Source: Blastococcus sp. CT_GayMR19 (GTDB lineage: Bacteria > Actinomycetota > Actinomycetes > Mycobacteriales > Geodermatophilaceae). Taken from it: DNA of 64,000 nt. The translations under genes and the position numbers were made by a program. How positions within the stretch are numbered: the stretch's first letter is position 1; the number at the start of each line of letters is the position of its first letter. The stretch spans positions 248,001-312,000 of the forward strand of contig NZ_SPQL01000004.1 in the NCBI RefSeq assembly GCF_004570385.1, in the 5' to 3' direction. Shown in pieces: positions 7,977 to 16,450 of the stretch. Below the pieces are notes generated by a model. That model was not told where the DNA came from. It worked only from the letters and a program-made list of their open reading frames with translations, and did not search any database.

Positions 7977-9155
7977 GTGAGTCCGCTGGTCGCGCTGGTG
8001 GTCGGCCTCATCCTCGGTGGGGTGGCGGCCACCACGGTCATTCTCCGCTCCCGCCTGGATCCCGACGGTCCCGGTGCGGCCGCTGACGTGCCGCTGCTGC
8101 CCGAGGCGGCGTTGGCCCGCCGGCTCCTGGACCTCATGGACCCGCCCGTGGTCCTGGTGGACATCGACGACGCCGTGCTGCTGGCCAACCCCGCCGCCCG
8201 CGCGCTGGGCATCGTGCGGGGCCGGCGGCTGATGGTGCCCGAGCTGCTCGGCCTGGTCCACGACGTACGTGCCGGCGGCAACCGGCGCGCGGACGTCCGC
8301 CTGCCCGGCGACCTGGCCGGTACCGGCCCCCGCCTGGTCGGCGTGCACGGCGTCCGGCTGCACAGCGGCGCGCACCCACCACCCGCGCCGGTGGCCCTGG
8401 TGCTGCAGGACGTCACCGAGGCCCGGCGGGTCGAGGCGGTCCGCCGCGACTTCGTGGCCAACGTGGGGCACGAGCTCAAGACCCCGGTCGGCGCGCTCGC
8501 ACTGCTGGCCGAGGCGATCGAGGGGGCCGCCGACGACCCGGAGGCGGTGCAGCGGTTCGCGGGCCGCATCACTCATGAGGCCGACCGGCTCGCTCGCCTC
8601 GTGCGGGAGCTGATCGATCTGTCCCGCATCCAGGGCGGCGAACCGCTGCCCGAGCTCGTGCCCGTGGACATCGACACGGTGCTGGCCGAGGCAGCCGACC
8701 GGACCCGGACGGCGGCACGGGCCAAGAACCTGGAGATCGTCGTCGGCGGGCAGACGGGGCTCGTCGTGCGGGGTGTGGAGAGCCAGCTGGCCACCGCCGT
8801 CACCAACCTGCTGGCCAACGCCGTCGCCTACAGCGAGGGCTCGGACCGGATCGCCGTGGCCGCCCGGGCCCGGTCGGGGTTCGCCGAGATCGCCGTCACC
8901 GACAGCGGGATCGGCATCCCGCGCAAGGACCGCACGCGGGTCTTCGAGCGCTTCTACCGGGTGGACCAGTCGCGGGCCACCAGCACCGGAGGCACCGGCC
9001 TCGGGCTCGCGATCGTCAAGCACGTGGCCAGCAACCACGGCGGTTCGGTCAGTGTCTGGAGCGAGGAAGGCCTCGGCTCGACCTTCACCCTGCGGATCCC
9101 GCTGGCCCAGCCGGCACCCGCACCCGTCCAGAGTCTGGAGAAGCACCCCTCATGA
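7977..9155 (+). CDS. senX3: Sensor histidine kinase, phosphate-responsive (SenX3/PhoR)
   Basis: A 392-residue membrane kinase. A single N-terminal transmembrane helix (residues 1-23) is followed by a PAS-like sensor region (about 45-140) and HisKA with the phosphoacceptor H165 in NVGHELKTPVGAL. HATPase_c follows: N box NLLANAVAYSEG near 280, DSGIGIP near 312 and GGTGLGLAIVKH near 340. The two-helix topology of mycobacterial SenX3 is reduced here to one clear helix. With PhoU divergent and the response regulator overlapping by ATGA, this is the phosphate-starvation two-component system. Confidence 0.92.
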   Translation: MSPLVALVVGLILGGVAATTVILRSRLDPDGPGAAADVPLLPEAALARRLLDLMDPPVVLVDIDDAVLLANPAARALGIVRGRRLMVPELLGLVHDVRAGGNRRADVRLPGDLAGTGPRLVGVHGVRLHSGAHPPPAPVALVLQDVTEARRVEAVRRDFVANVGHELKTPVGALALLAEAIEGAADDPEAVQRFAGRITHEADRLARLVRELIDLSRIQGGEPLPELVPVDIDTVLAEAADRTRTAARAKNLEIVVGGQTGLVVRGVESQLATAVTNLLANAVAYSEGSDRIAVAARARSGFAEIAVTDSGIGIPRKDRTRVFERFYRVDQSRATSTGGTGLGLAIVKHVASNHGGSVSVWSEEGLGSTFTLRIPLAQPAPAPVQSLEKHPS

Positions 9156-9838
9156 CCCGTGTCCTGGTGGTGGAGGACGAGGAGTCCTTCTCCGACGCGC
9201 TGTCCTACATGCTGCGGCGGGAGGGGTTCGACGCGGTCGTCGCGGGCACCGGCCCGGACGCGCTGGCCGAGTTCGACCGCTCGGGCGCGGACATCGTGCT
9301 GCTCGACCTCATGCTCCCCGGCCTGCCGGGGACCGAGGTGTGCCGGGCGCTGCGGACGCGGAGCAACGTGCCGATCATCATGCTGACCGCCAAGGACAGC
9401 GAGATCGACAAGGTCGTCGGTCTCGAGCTGGGGGCCGACGACTACGTCACCAAGCCGTACTCGGCCAGGGAGCTCGTCGCCCGCATCCGGGCGGTCCTGC
9501 GCCGGCGGGTGGACGCCGTCGAGGCGCCTTCCGGGGACGGCGTGCTCGAGGCCGGCCGGGTGCGGATGGACGTCGAGCGGCACGTCGTCGCCGTGGACGG
9601 CGACCCGGTCCCACTGCCGCTGAAGGAGTTCGACCTCCTGGAGTACCTGCTGCGCAACGCCGGCCGGGTGCTCACCCGCGGTCAGCTGATCGACCGCGTC
9701 TGGGGCGCCGACTACGTGGGCGACACCAAGACCCTCGACGTCCACGTCAAGCGGCTGCGGGCCAAGCTCGAGCCCGACCCCGCGAACCCGACGTATCTCC
9801 TGACCGTCCGGGGGCTGGGCTACAAGCTCGAGGCCTAG
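9152..9838 (+). CDS. regX3: OmpR/PhoB-family response regulator (RegX3/PhoP)
   Basis: A 228-residue DNA-binding regulator. The receiver domain (residues 1-120) has the acidic pocket EDEES, phosphoacceptor D52 in VLLDLMLPG and the conserved Lys in MLTAKDSE. The winged helix (about 130-228) carries KEFDLLEYLLRNAGRVLTR and DVHVKRLRAKLEP. It receives phosphate from the kinase encoded just upstream (ATGA overlap) and would activate phosphate-acquisition genes through PHO boxes. Convergent with the DUF3072 gene 11 bp downstream. Confidence 0.94.
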   Translation: MTRVLVVEDEESFSDALSYMLRREGFDAVVAGTGPDALAEFDRSGADIVLLDLMLPGLPGTEVCRALRTRSNVPIIMLTAKDSEIDKVVGLELGADDYVTKPYSARELVARIRAVLRRRVDAVEAPSGDGVLEAGRVRMDVERHVVAVDGDPVPLPLKEFDLLEYLLRNAGRVLTRGQLIDRVWGADYVGDTKTLDVHVKRLRAKLEPDPANPTYLLTVRGLGYKLEA

Positions 9839-9849
9839 TGCCGGACCGT

Positions 9850-10050
9850 CTAGCTCTGCTTCAGCTCGTCGATCTTCTTCGACGCGTCGGCCTTCGTGAG
9901 GTCCTCGGAGACCTCCTCGTCGGTCTGCCGCGTGAGGGTCTCGAGGTAGCTCTTCTGCGCACCGGTGGCCGGTTCGTCGCCGGTCACCCAGTCGGACGGA
10001 TCCTTCTCGGGTGACGCGGCGGGCCGGACGTTCTCGTTCGATTCGCTCAT
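9850..10050 (-). CDS. DUF3072 domain-containing small protein
   Basis: A 66-residue acidic, soluble protein. The C-terminal two thirds match the DUF3072 pattern: P-A-T-x-x-Q-K-x-Y-L followed by DLTKADASKKIDELK, with a preceding disordered, Asp/Glu/Pro-rich N-terminus. The domain occurs in many actinobacterial small proteins and has no assigned function. The ATG at 10050 is supported by TAGGCT exactly 7 nt upstream (leaderless). It is convergent with regX3. Confidence 0.75.
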   Translation of the reverse strand: MSESNENVRPAASPEKDPSDWVTGDEPATGAQKSYLETLTRQTDEEVSEDLTKADASKKIDELKQS

Positions 10051-10057
10051 GTGTTCG

Positions 10058-10063
10058 AGCCTA
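10058..10063 (-). promoter_or_regulatory. -10 element, leaderless promoter of the DUF3072 gene
   Basis: On the minus strand TAGGCT ends 7 nt before ATG 10050 and no Shine-Dalgarno sequence is present. Confidence 0.5.
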
Positions 10064-10252
10064 GGCCGCGACGAGCTCCTCCGCGCGGCGTGCGGCGAGG
10101 TACTTCCGGCCGGTCCGGTGCTCGTGGAGGGCGCCACAGTCGGGGCACTCGACGTGCACGGCGATGTGCGTCGGGTGGTTGATCACCGACCGGATGCTGG
10201 TGAGGGAGACCAGGTGGTCGCTGCGGGTGACGGGGCACGTGATGAGGAACAT
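10061..10252 (-). CDS. Small protein with CxxC zinc-ribbon-like motif
   Basis: A 63-residue protein of a type common in actinobacteria. The first strand has one cysteine (LITC), and a later knuckle is ECPDCG with downstream His residues (HEH). It resembles a one- or two-knuckle zinc ribbon of the kind that begins MFLITCPV, but only three cysteines are present, so zinc binding is uncertain. It ends in a basic helix (RKYLAARRAEE). It is transcribed away from the GlxA-family regulator, sharing an 81-bp divergent region that carries a large inverted repeat. Confidence 0.6.
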   Translation of the reverse strand: MFLITCPVTRSDHLVSLTSIRSVINHPTHIAVHVECPDCGALHEHRTGRKYLAARRAEELVAA

Positions 10253-10288
10253 GACTACAGGCTGGCCCGGGTCCCTTCCGGAGACGAG

Positions 10289-10323
10289 TGGCAGAAATGA
10301 CCGCTACCGCAGTTTTTCTGCCA
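10289..10323. promoter_or_regulatory. Inverted repeat, probable operator of the GlxA-family regulator
   Basis: TGGCAGAAA (10289-10297) and TTTCTGCCA (10315-10323) are perfect 9-bp inverted copies separated by 17 bp. They end 10 bp before the ATG of the regulator, overlapping its promoter. AdpA-type AraC/DJ-1 regulators bind TGGC-containing half sites, so autoregulation is likely; this is inference from the family. Confidence 0.6.
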
Positions 10324-10333
10324 TAGTGTCCGC

Positions 10334-11401
10334 ATGGCAGAGAAGGACCGTCCCCTGGTGGTCAGCGTCGTCGTTGCCGACGGTCTCGTCGGCAGCTTCG
10401 GGCTCGGGGTCTGCGCCGAGGTGTTCGGCTACGACCGCCGGCACATGGGGCTGCCGCGGTTCGACTTCGCCCTGGTCGGCGAGGCGCCGGGGGTCATGCG
10501 CACCGACACCGGCATCCCGATCACGGTGGAGCACGGCCTGGAGCGCCTGTCCCGGTCCGACATCATCTCGATCACCGCATGGGAGCTCTTCGACCGGGTT
10601 CCCTCGCCGGCGCTGCTCGAGGCCTTCCGCGAGGCGCACGCCCGCGGGGCGACGATCGTCAGTCACTGCACGGGTGCCTTCGTGCTGGCCGCCGCCGGCC
10701 TGCTGGACGGCAAGCGGGTCACCACCCACTGGAAGTGGGCCGGTGAGCTCGCCGCCCGCTTCCCGGCCGTGCACGTCGATCCGTCGGTCCTCTACGTGGA
10801 CAACGGGCAGGTCCTCACCGGCGCCGGGACGGCGGCCGGCGTCGACACCCTCCTGCACCTGGTGCGCCGGGAGTGGGGCGCCGCCGCGGCGAACGCCCTG
10901 GCCCGCGAGATGGTCGTCCCGCCGCACCGTGACGGGGGGCAGGCCCAGTTCATCGACGCCCCCGTGCCGGCCTGCGAGGACGACCTGCTGGGCGCCGTCC
11001 TGGACTGGGCCGGCAGCCACCTGGCGGAGGACATCAGCGTCGACATCCTGGCCCGCCGGTCGCTGATGAGCCCGCGCAGCTTCGCCCGTCGCTTCAAGGC
11101 GACGACGGGGACGACGCCGCACGCCTGGCTGCTCGGCCGACGGCTCGCCGCCGCGGAGGCGCTGCTGGAGGAGAGCGACGCCCCGGTCGAGGAGATCGCC
11201 CGGCTGGTCGGCTTCGGTACCGCGGCCGGCCTGCGCGAGCAGTTCGCCCGCCGCCGCGGGGTCTCGCCCCGCGCCTACCGGCAGACGTTCCGCGCCGGAT
11301 CAGGCGCCGGGGCGCCGCCGGTGCAGCTCGACGGGCACCGGGCTGGCCGGGTGGGGCGCGATCAGTCCCTGATCCAGGCGGAGTTCGGTCAGCCGGCGTA
11401 G
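10334..11401 (+). CDS. GlxA/AdpA-family transcriptional regulator (DJ-1 domain + AraC HTH)
   Basis: A 355-residue regulator. Residues 10-185 form a DJ-1/PfpI-like amidotransferase fold; the nucleophile-elbow position reads [14 protein letters not shown], as in GlxA proteins. Residues 225-325 form a double AraC helix-turn-helix with [21 protein letters not shown] and the second-helix signature [22 protein letters not shown]. This is the architecture of AdpA, which controls differentiation and secondary metabolism in Streptomyces, but also of nitrogen- and amino-acid-responsive regulators. The final 34 residues run antisense through the 3' end of the next gene. Confidence 0.85.
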   Translation: MAEKDRPLVVSVVVADGLVGSFGLGVCAEVFGYDRRHMGLPRFDFALVGEAPGVMRTDTGIPITVEHGLERLSRSDIISITAWELFDRVPSPALLEAFREAHARGATIVSHCTGAFVLAAAGLLDGKRVTTHWKWAGELAARFPAVHVDPSVLYVDNGQVLTGAGTAAGVDTLLHLVRREWGAAAANALAREMVVPPHRDGGQAQFIDAPVPACEDDLLGAVLDWAGSHLAEDISVDILARRSLMSPRSFARRFKATTGTTPHAWLLGRRLAAAEALLEESDAPVEEIARLVGFGTAAGLREQFARRRGVSPRAYRQTFRAGSGAGAPPVQLDGHRAGRVGRDQSLIQAEFGQPA

Positions 11402-12118
11402 CTCTGCGTACGCCGGCCCGCCCAGCAGGGCGGTCAGCTCGGCGGCGTAGGTGTCCACCAGCGGCTCGTGTGCGACGTGGGCGGCCGGTGACCCGGTGCA
11501 CCACCAGTGCAGGTCGTGCCCGCCCGGTCCCCAGCCGCGGCGGTCGAACTCGCCGACGGTCGTCACCAGGACCCGCGTGCCGTCGGGCCGGTCGACGTGC
11601 TCCTGCGCGCGGCGCACCGGCAGCTGCCAGCAGACGTCGGGCTTGGTGGTAAGGGGATGCAGCCCGGTCCGCACGGCCATCCGGTGCAGTGCGCAGCCGC
11701 TCCCGCCCGCGAACCCCGGCCGGTTGAGGAAGACGCAGGCGCCGTCCACCACCCGGGTGCGCAGCGAGCGCTCCGGGGCCCCGTCCCCGGCCGGCTCGTC
11801 GTCCGCGGAGTCCTCCTCGGTCCAGGCACCCCGGCCCACCGGGGCGAGCTGCCAGTCCTCGTCCTCGAGGTCCGCGACGGCGGCGGTGACCCGGGCCAGG
11901 TCGTCACCGTCGGTGAAGAACGCCCCGTGGCTGCAGCAGCCGTCGTCCGGCCGCCCCTCGACGACACCGGCGCAGCCGCGGCCGAAGATGCAGGTCCAGG
12001 CCGAGGTCAGCCAGGTCAGATCCGCGCGGACCACGTGCTCCGGGTCGGCCGGGTCGGGGAACTCGATCCACTCTCGTGCGAAGTCGGGGGGCACCTCGGG
12101 CGGAGGGGCGTCGGGCAC
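11300..12118 (-). CDS. Cysteine-rich conserved protein (Rv0495c-like)
   Basis: A 272-residue soluble protein with a striking N-terminal cysteine cluster (C43, C49, C61, C62 and H64). Further cysteines lie in GSGCALH, DVCWQLP and HWWCTG; the pattern suggests metal or Fe-S binding. Its place directly before ppx, on the opposite strand, is that of mycobacterial Rv0495c, and I regard it as the orthologue; no reaction is established from sequence. The GTG start at 12118 is chosen because TACGCT lies 6 nt upstream (leaderless). Its 3' end overlaps the GlxA-family gene by 102 bp tail to tail. Confidence 0.75.
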   Translation of the reverse strand: MPDAPPPEVPPDFAREWIEFPDPADPEHVVRADLTWLTSAWTCIFGRGCAGVVEGRPDDGCCSHGAFFTDGDDLARVTAAVADLEDEDWQLAPVGRGAWTEEDSADDEPAGDGAPERSLRTRVVDGACVFLNRPGFAGGSGCALHRMAVRTGLHPLTTKPDVCWQLPVRRAQEHVDRPDGTRVLVTTVGEFDRRGWGPGGHDLHWWCTGSPAAHVAHEPLVDTYAAELTALLGGPAYAELRRLTELRLDQGLIAPHPASPVPVELHRRRPGA

Positions 12119-12124
12119 GCGGCC

Positions 12125-12130
12125 AGCGTA
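12125..12130 (-). promoter_or_regulatory. -10 element, leaderless promoter of the Rv0495c-like gene
   Basis: Minus-strand TACGCT ends 6 nt before GTG 12118, with no ribosome binding site. Confidence 0.5.
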
Positions 12131-12257
12131 GGCCGTGGCAGCCTCTGCCCATGGCCACTCCCGACCCCGCCGCCGCCGGAGACGGTGGTGCGGTCGATCC
12201 TCGAGACGACGGCGGCCACGCGCGGGCCGATCTGCTGAACCCGGCAGACTGAGGCTC

Positions 12258-13202
12258 ATGCGCCTCGGGGTTCTTGACGTCGGTTCGAACACGGTGCACC
12301 TCCTGGTGGTCGACGCCCACCGCGGTGCGCATCCCACACCGATGCACGACGACCGGTCGGTGCTGCGGCTCTCCGAGCACGTGGGCCCCGACGACGTGTT
12401 GTCGAAGGCGGGGGAGAAGGCGCTGCTCCGGGCGGTGCAGGAGGCGTGCGCCCAGGCCGAGAAGCAGCGCTGCGACGAGTTCCTGGCGATGGTCACGTCC
12501 GCGATCCGGGAGGCGGTGAACGGCCTGGAGGTCCTGGACCGGATCCGCGAGCGCACCGGTGTCGACCTGCAGGTGCTCACCGGGGAGGAGGAGGCCCGCC
12601 TGACCTTCCTCGCCGTCCGCCGGTGGTTCGGCTGGAGCGCGGGCCGGCTGCTCATCCTCGACATCGGTGGCGGGTCCCTCGAGCTGGCCAGCGGCGTCGA
12701 CGAGGACCCCGACGTCGCGCTCTCCCTCCCGCTCGGCGCGGGGCGGATGACGCGGCGGTTCCTGCCGGAGGCGCAGGTGGGCGGGCGGCCCGATCTCGCC
12801 GCCCTGTCGAAGCTCGACTCCCATGCCGCCGACCTGCTCGCACCCGCTGCGAAGAAGCTGCGGGCGGCGGGCAAGCCGGATCTCGTGGCGGCCACCAGCA
12901 AGACGTTCCGGACACTGGCCCGGCTGACCGGCGCCGCCCCCTACTCCGCCGGACTGCAGGTCCCCCGGGAGCTGAACGCCGACGCGCTGGGGCAGCTGGT
13001 CGGCTTCGTGTCCCGGATCGAGTCCGCGGCGCTGGCCGAGCTGCGCGGCGTGTCGCCCGACCGCGCCCATCAGGTTCCAGCGGGCGCCGTGGTGGCTGCC
13101 GCAACTATGAGTGCGCTCGACGTACCGTGCGTCAGGATCTGCCCGTGGGCGCTGCGGGAGGGTGTCATCCTGCGCAGGCTGGACTCGCTGGGAGGATCGT
13201 GA
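12258..13202 (+). CDS. ppx: Exopolyphosphatase / guanosine pentaphosphate phosphatase family
   Basis: A 314-residue member of the Ppx/GppA branch of the ASKHA superfamily. The phosphate-1 loop is [12 protein letters not shown] near the N-terminus, and the phosphate-2 loop is [10 protein letters not shown] near residue 138; the catalytic Glu region is TSAIREA, then [10 protein letters not shown]. It lacks the C-terminal HD domain, as do the short actinobacterial enzymes (Rv0496). It would hydrolyse terminal phosphates of polyphosphate and/or pppGpp, which fits the phosphate-sensing genes nearby. CAGACT 7 nt before the ATG may be a weak -10. Start/stop overlap (TGATG) with the next gene. Confidence 0.9.
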   Translation: MRLGVLDVGSNTVHLLVVDAHRGAHPTPMHDDRSVLRLSEHVGPDDVLSKAGEKALLRAVQEACAQAEKQRCDEFLAMVTSAIREAVNGLEVLDRIRERTGVDLQVLTGEEEARLTFLAVRRWFGWSAGRLLILDIGGGSLELASGVDEDPDVALSLPLGAGRMTRRFLPEAQVGGRPDLAALSKLDSHAADLLAPAAKKLRAAGKPDLVAATSKTFRTLARLTGAAPYSAGLQVPRELNADALGQLVGFVSRIESAALAELRGVSPDRAHQVPAGAVVAAATMSALDVPCVRICPWALREGVILRRLDSLGGS

Positions 13203-14041
13203 TGGCCGAACCGGACTGGAATCCCGACACGGCTGGCCGCTCGCTCGCCGAGATCCTGCGGGAGGCCAACATCGAGTCGGCCACCCGCGCCGCCCGTCGC
13301 CGCTCCTGGGACGACCCGGAGGAGACCGGCATCCGGCAGCGCCGGGCGGAGGCGGCCGCCGCCGACCGAGCCGCCGGCTTCGGCCGGCGCAAGAGCGACC
13401 TGGACGACGCGCCCCCGCCGCGCGACCGGCCCGACTTCTCCCGTCCCGCCCCCGAGCCGCACACCGCGGCCATCCCGGGCCTGCGCCCCGACCGGAAGCC
13501 CGGCGTCCCGACGACGACGTCGGCGGAGACCGCGACCTCGGCGCCGGTCGCACCGGCCCGTGAGCGCCGGGCGCCCGCGCACTCCGCTCCCCAGCGCGCG
13601 GCCTCGCAGAAGGTCGCACAGCGCGGCGCCGACCGGCGCAGCGAGCGGCCCGTGCGGGTGGCGGACCATCCCAGCACCGGTCCGATCCCGGTGGTGCGCC
13701 CCGGCCGGTTCGACGAACCGGACATCGACGACGCAGGCGACCTCGACGCGACACCGCGGGAGAGCGCGCTCGCCTGGCTCCGGTTCGCCGGCGAGCTGGT
13801 CATCGCGCTGGCCGCGGGTGTGGGCGTCTACTTCGCGGCGACCGTCCTGTGGGAGACGATCCCGTACGTCGCGGCCCTGCTGGCGCCGCTCGCCGTCACG
13901 GGGCTCGTCGGCGGCGTCGGCGTGTGGCGGCACAAGCAGGGCCGGGAGCCCGTCGGCCCCCGGCTGCTCGCGACCCTCGTGTTCGCCGGGACCCTGCTGA
14001 CCATCTTCCCCGCGGCGGAGCTGCTCTCCCGCGGCTCCTGA
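13202..14041 (+). CDS. Conserved protein with disordered N-terminus and C-terminal membrane helices (Rv0497-like)
   Basis: A 279-residue protein. Residues 1-185 are hydrophilic, Arg/Pro/Ala-rich and probably disordered, with a helical start (SLAEILREANIESATRAARRR). Residues 190-275 contain two or three hydrophobic segments (ELVIALAAGVGVYFAATVLW, VAALLAPLAVTGLVGGVGVW, LLATLVFAGTLLTIFPAAEL). It is coupled to ppx by TGATG, and the same pair exists in mycobacteria. No catalytic motif is visible. The long charged cytoplasmic tail suggests a scaffold or regulatory role, but this is not shown. Confidence 0.78.
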   Translation: MAEPDWNPDTAGRSLAEILREANIESATRAARRRSWDDPEETGIRQRRAEAAAADRAAGFGRRKSDLDDAPPPRDRPDFSRPAPEPHTAAIPGLRPDRKPGVPTTTSAETATSAPVAPARERRAPAHSAPQRAASQKVAQRGADRRSERPVRVADHPSTGPIPVVRPGRFDEPDIDDAGDLDATPRESALAWLRFAGELVIALAAGVGVYFAATVLWETIPYVAALLAPLAVTGLVGGVGVWRHKQGREPVGPRLLATLVFAGTLLTIFPAAELLSRGS

Positions 14042-14051
14042 TCCCACCGGC

Positions 14052-14621
14052 TCAGTCGGAGGCCTCGCCCGGTACCTCCTCCTCGGCGGCGAACCGCTCG
14101 ACGATCGCCGCGCCGAACGCATCGAGGTCGTCGGGATTGCGACTGGTCACCAGGTTGCCGTCGACGACGACCTCCTCGTCCACCCAGTCGGCGCCGGCGT
14201 TGCGCAGGTCGGTCTGCAGCGACGGCCACGACGTCATCCGGCGGCCCTTCACCGCCCCGGCCTCGATGAGGACCCACGGACCGTGGCAGATGGCCGCCAC
14301 CGGCTTGCTGGCGTCGAAGAAGGACGAGACGAACGCCACCGCGTCGGCGTCGGCCCGGATGAAGTCGCCGTTGACCACACCGCCGGGCAGCACCAGGGCC
14401 GCGTAGGCGTCCGGGTCCGCCGAGCTGACGACGGCGTCGACCTTCCGCGAGTCCCCCTTGTCCAGGTGGTTCCAGGCCGTGATCTCGCCCCCGTCGAGCG
14501 AGACCAGCTCCGGCTCGGCACCGGCCTCCTCGAGGACCTGCCACGGCCGGTCGAGCTCGACCTGCTCCACGCCATCGGTGGCGAGCACCGCCACCTTCAT
14601 CCCGTCCAGTTCTCCAGCCAT
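14052..14621 (-). CDS. DJ-1/PfpI-family protein (type 1 glutamine amidotransferase-like)
   Basis: A 189-residue single-domain cytosolic protein. The nucleophile elbow is AAICHGPWVLIEA with C112, and the acidic partner lies in the VLPGGVVNGDF segment. PfpI-like members are described as intracellular proteases, deglycases or stress proteins; which applies here cannot be told. The ATG at 14621 is followed by a standard MKVAVLATDGVEQVE first strand. It stands alone on the minus strand, convergent with the Rv0497-like gene and divergent from the proline-dehydrogenase-like gene. Confidence 0.85.
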   Translation of the reverse strand: MAGELDGMKVAVLATDGVEQVELDRPWQVLEEAGAEPELVSLDGGEITAWNHLDKGDSRKVDAVVSSADPDAYAALVLPGGVVNGDFIRADADAVAFVSSFFDASKPVAAICHGPWVLIEAGAVKGRRMTSWPSLQTDLRNAGADWVDEEVVVDGNLVTSRNPDDLDAFGAAIVERFAAEEEVPGEASD

Positions 14622-14684
14622 GCAGGCGCGGCTACCCGGGCCCGGAGCAGGGCACACCCCGAGCGCCGCCTGCTCGGGGCGCAC

Positions 14685-14690
14685 TACGGT
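14685..14690 (+). promoter_or_regulatory. -10 element, leaderless promoter of the PRODH-like/proC operon
   Basis: TACGGT lies exactly 7 nt before GTG 14698 and no ribosome binding site is present. Confidence 0.5.
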
Positions 14691-14697
14691 TCCGGGC

Positions 14698-15333
14698 GTG
14701 CTCGCCCGTACCCGCCCCCGGACCGGGGACGCCCTGCGCCTGGCGGCGGAGCTCGTCGACGGTGGCTACCTCGTCGCGCTCGAGCACCCGCCCGGGGACG
14801 ACGCCGCGGCGGAGCTGGCCGACCTCTGCGGTCGCGTCGCCGACGCCGGCCTGAGCGCACACGTCGAGGTGACCGTGCCGGTGGATCGGCTGGGGGAGGA
14901 CACCGCGGTGGCGCTCGCGGACGTCGGCCCGGCGCTCGCCCTCTCCGGTTCGCCCCCGGCCGTGGCTGCGCTCGGCCCCCGGCTGCCGGCCGCCCGGATC
15001 GTCGTGCCCGCGGCCGGACCCGGGGCGGAGTCGTGGTGCCGGGACCTGGCCGGCGGCCGGGTGCGGCTGAGGGCGGGCCGCGGCGCCCGGGCCGACCTCG
15101 CCTTCGTGCGCTGTCTCAACGTCCTCATGGCCGGCGGCGGGCACCCCGCCGTCGCGACCGCCGATCCCCGTCTGGTCGCCATCACCGGTGAGCGGGCCGC
15201 CTGGAACGACCGCACCCCCGACAGCTGGGAGCACGTCATGCCCTATCGAGTCCGCCGCTACGACCGCCGGCGCCTGCTGGCGGCCGGATACCGGGTCCGC
15301 GTCGCCGTCGGCTCCCGGGGGGTCCGGCCGTGA
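14698..15333 (+). CDS. Truncated/divergent proline dehydrogenase-like protein
   Basis: A 211-residue protein that looks like a short relative of the FAD-dependent proline dehydrogenase TIM barrel. The best match is the C-terminal part: AFVRCLNVLMAGGGHPAVAT (substrate/FAD strand) followed by WEHVMPYRVRRYDRRRLLAAGYRVRV, where bona fide PRODHs have Q-M-L-Y-G-V and Y-x-R-x-Y-V-P-Y. The N-terminal third of a normal PRODH (about 300 residues) is missing. It is overlapped by proC (GTGA), so a catabolic-type fold is co-translated with a proline biosynthetic enzyme. Activity is doubtful. Confidence 0.6.
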   Translation: MLARTRPRTGDALRLAAELVDGGYLVALEHPPGDDAAAELADLCGRVADAGLSAHVEVTVPVDRLGEDTAVALADVGPALALSGSPPAVAALGPRLPAARIVVPAAGPGAESWCRDLAGGRVRLRAGRGARADLAFVRCLNVLMAGGGHPAVATADPRLVAITGERAAWNDRTPDSWEHVMPYRVRRYDRRRLLAAGYRVRVAVGSRGVRP

Positions 15334-16148
15334 CCGGAACCGGGCGCCGCGGCCTGGCGATCATCGGCGGCGGCAAGATCGGCGAGGCGCTGCTCTCGGG
15401 CCTCATCCGCCGGGGCGGCCCCGACGGGATCCTGGTGTGCGAACGCAGTCCCGAGCGGGCCGCCCAGCTCGCCGAGCGCTACGGGGTGCCCGCCGTCGAG
15501 CTCGCCGACGCCGCCGCGCGGGCCCGGGTGCTGCTGCTCGCCGTGAAGCCGCAGGACATCGACGTCCTGCTCGCCCGGCTGGCCGGCGTCGTCGACGAGG
15601 GGCACCTGGTGGTGTCCGTGGCCGCCGGCGTCCCGACGACGCGGATCGAGGCCGCGCTGCCGCCGGGGACCCCGGTCGTGCGGGTCATGCCCAACACCCC
15701 GGCCCTGGTGGACGAGGGGATGAGCGTGCTCTCCGCGGGTTCGAACGCGGGCGAGCCGCACCTGGACGAGGCCGAGGCGCTGCTGGCGGCGGTGGGCCGG
15801 GTGCGCCGGGTCCCGGAGAGCCAGCAGGACGCCGTCACGGCGCTGTCCGGCAGCGGTCCGGCGTACTTCTTCTACCTGGTCGAGGCGATGATCGACGCCG
15901 GCATCCTGCTGGGCCTGCCGCGGACGCTGGCGGCCGACCTCGTCGTCCAGACCGCGCTGGGAGCCGCGGTGATGATGCGGGACTCGGGGGAGCACCCGGT
16001 GCAGCTGCGCGAGGCCGTCTCCAGTCCCGGGGGCACGACCGTCGCCGCCATCCGGGAGCTGGAGCGGCACGGGGTCCGCGCGGCTCTCATGGCCGCGATC
16101 GAGGCGGCGCACGCCCGGTCCGAGGAGCTGGGGCGGGACAGTTCCTGA
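15330..16148 (+). CDS. proC: Pyrroline-5-carboxylate reductase
   Basis: A cytosolic enzyme that reduces P5C to proline with NAD(P)H, the last step of proline synthesis. It is 272 residues, the usual length. The Rossmann loop is IIGGGKIGEALLSGL near residues 11-25, with VMPNTPALVDEGMS in the middle. The C-terminal dimer and active-site signature is ALSGSGPAYFFYLVEAMIDAG, followed by SPGGTTVAAI. GTG 15330 overlaps the stop of the preceding gene. A 302-bp non-coding stretch follows. Confidence 0.95.
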   Translation: MTGTGRRGLAIIGGGKIGEALLSGLIRRGGPDGILVCERSPERAAQLAERYGVPAVELADAAARARVLLLAVKPQDIDVLLARLAGVVDEGHLVVSVAAGVPTTRIEAALPPGTPVVRVMPNTPALVDEGMSVLSAGSNAGEPHLDEAEALLAAVGRVRRVPESQQDAVTALSGSGPAYFFYLVEAMIDAGILLGLPRTLAADLVVQTALGAAVMMRDSGEHPVQLREAVSSPGGTTVAAIRELERHGVRAALMAAIEAAHARSEELGRDSS

Positions 16149-16450
16149 CGCGAGGGAGCCATGGGACGAGAGCGTCCGGTGCGACGGCGAGCCGGGCACC
16201 GTAACCCACATGTCGACACGACGCCAGCACTGTCTGTCATCGAATCATCACCGCGTCGCGAAACACGCCGCACAACAGTTCTCAGGCGTTACATACGTGT
16301 AGTTCTGCCTAGGACGGACCGGTCCGCCTGTTCGATTCATCCATCGCACCAGTCACGCCTGTCCCCTTACTGTCTGTACCAGCGCATGCGTGTTCAGTTG
16401 CCGGTGGGGAAGCCGGCGCCACGACATGAGCTAGGCCCGGAGACGAAATC
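16149..16450. other. 302-bp intergenic control region upstream of the BldC-like gene
   Basis: No open frame with coding character is present, and the composition is visibly less GC-rich than the flanks (runs such as GTTACATACGTGTAG). It contains the perfect 12-bp palindrome CGGACCGGTCCG at 16315-16326 and a strong purine-rich GGCCCGGAGACGAAATC just before ATG 16451. I read it as a long promoter/5' leader for the downstream regulator, with the palindrome as a candidate operator. Confidence 0.5.
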
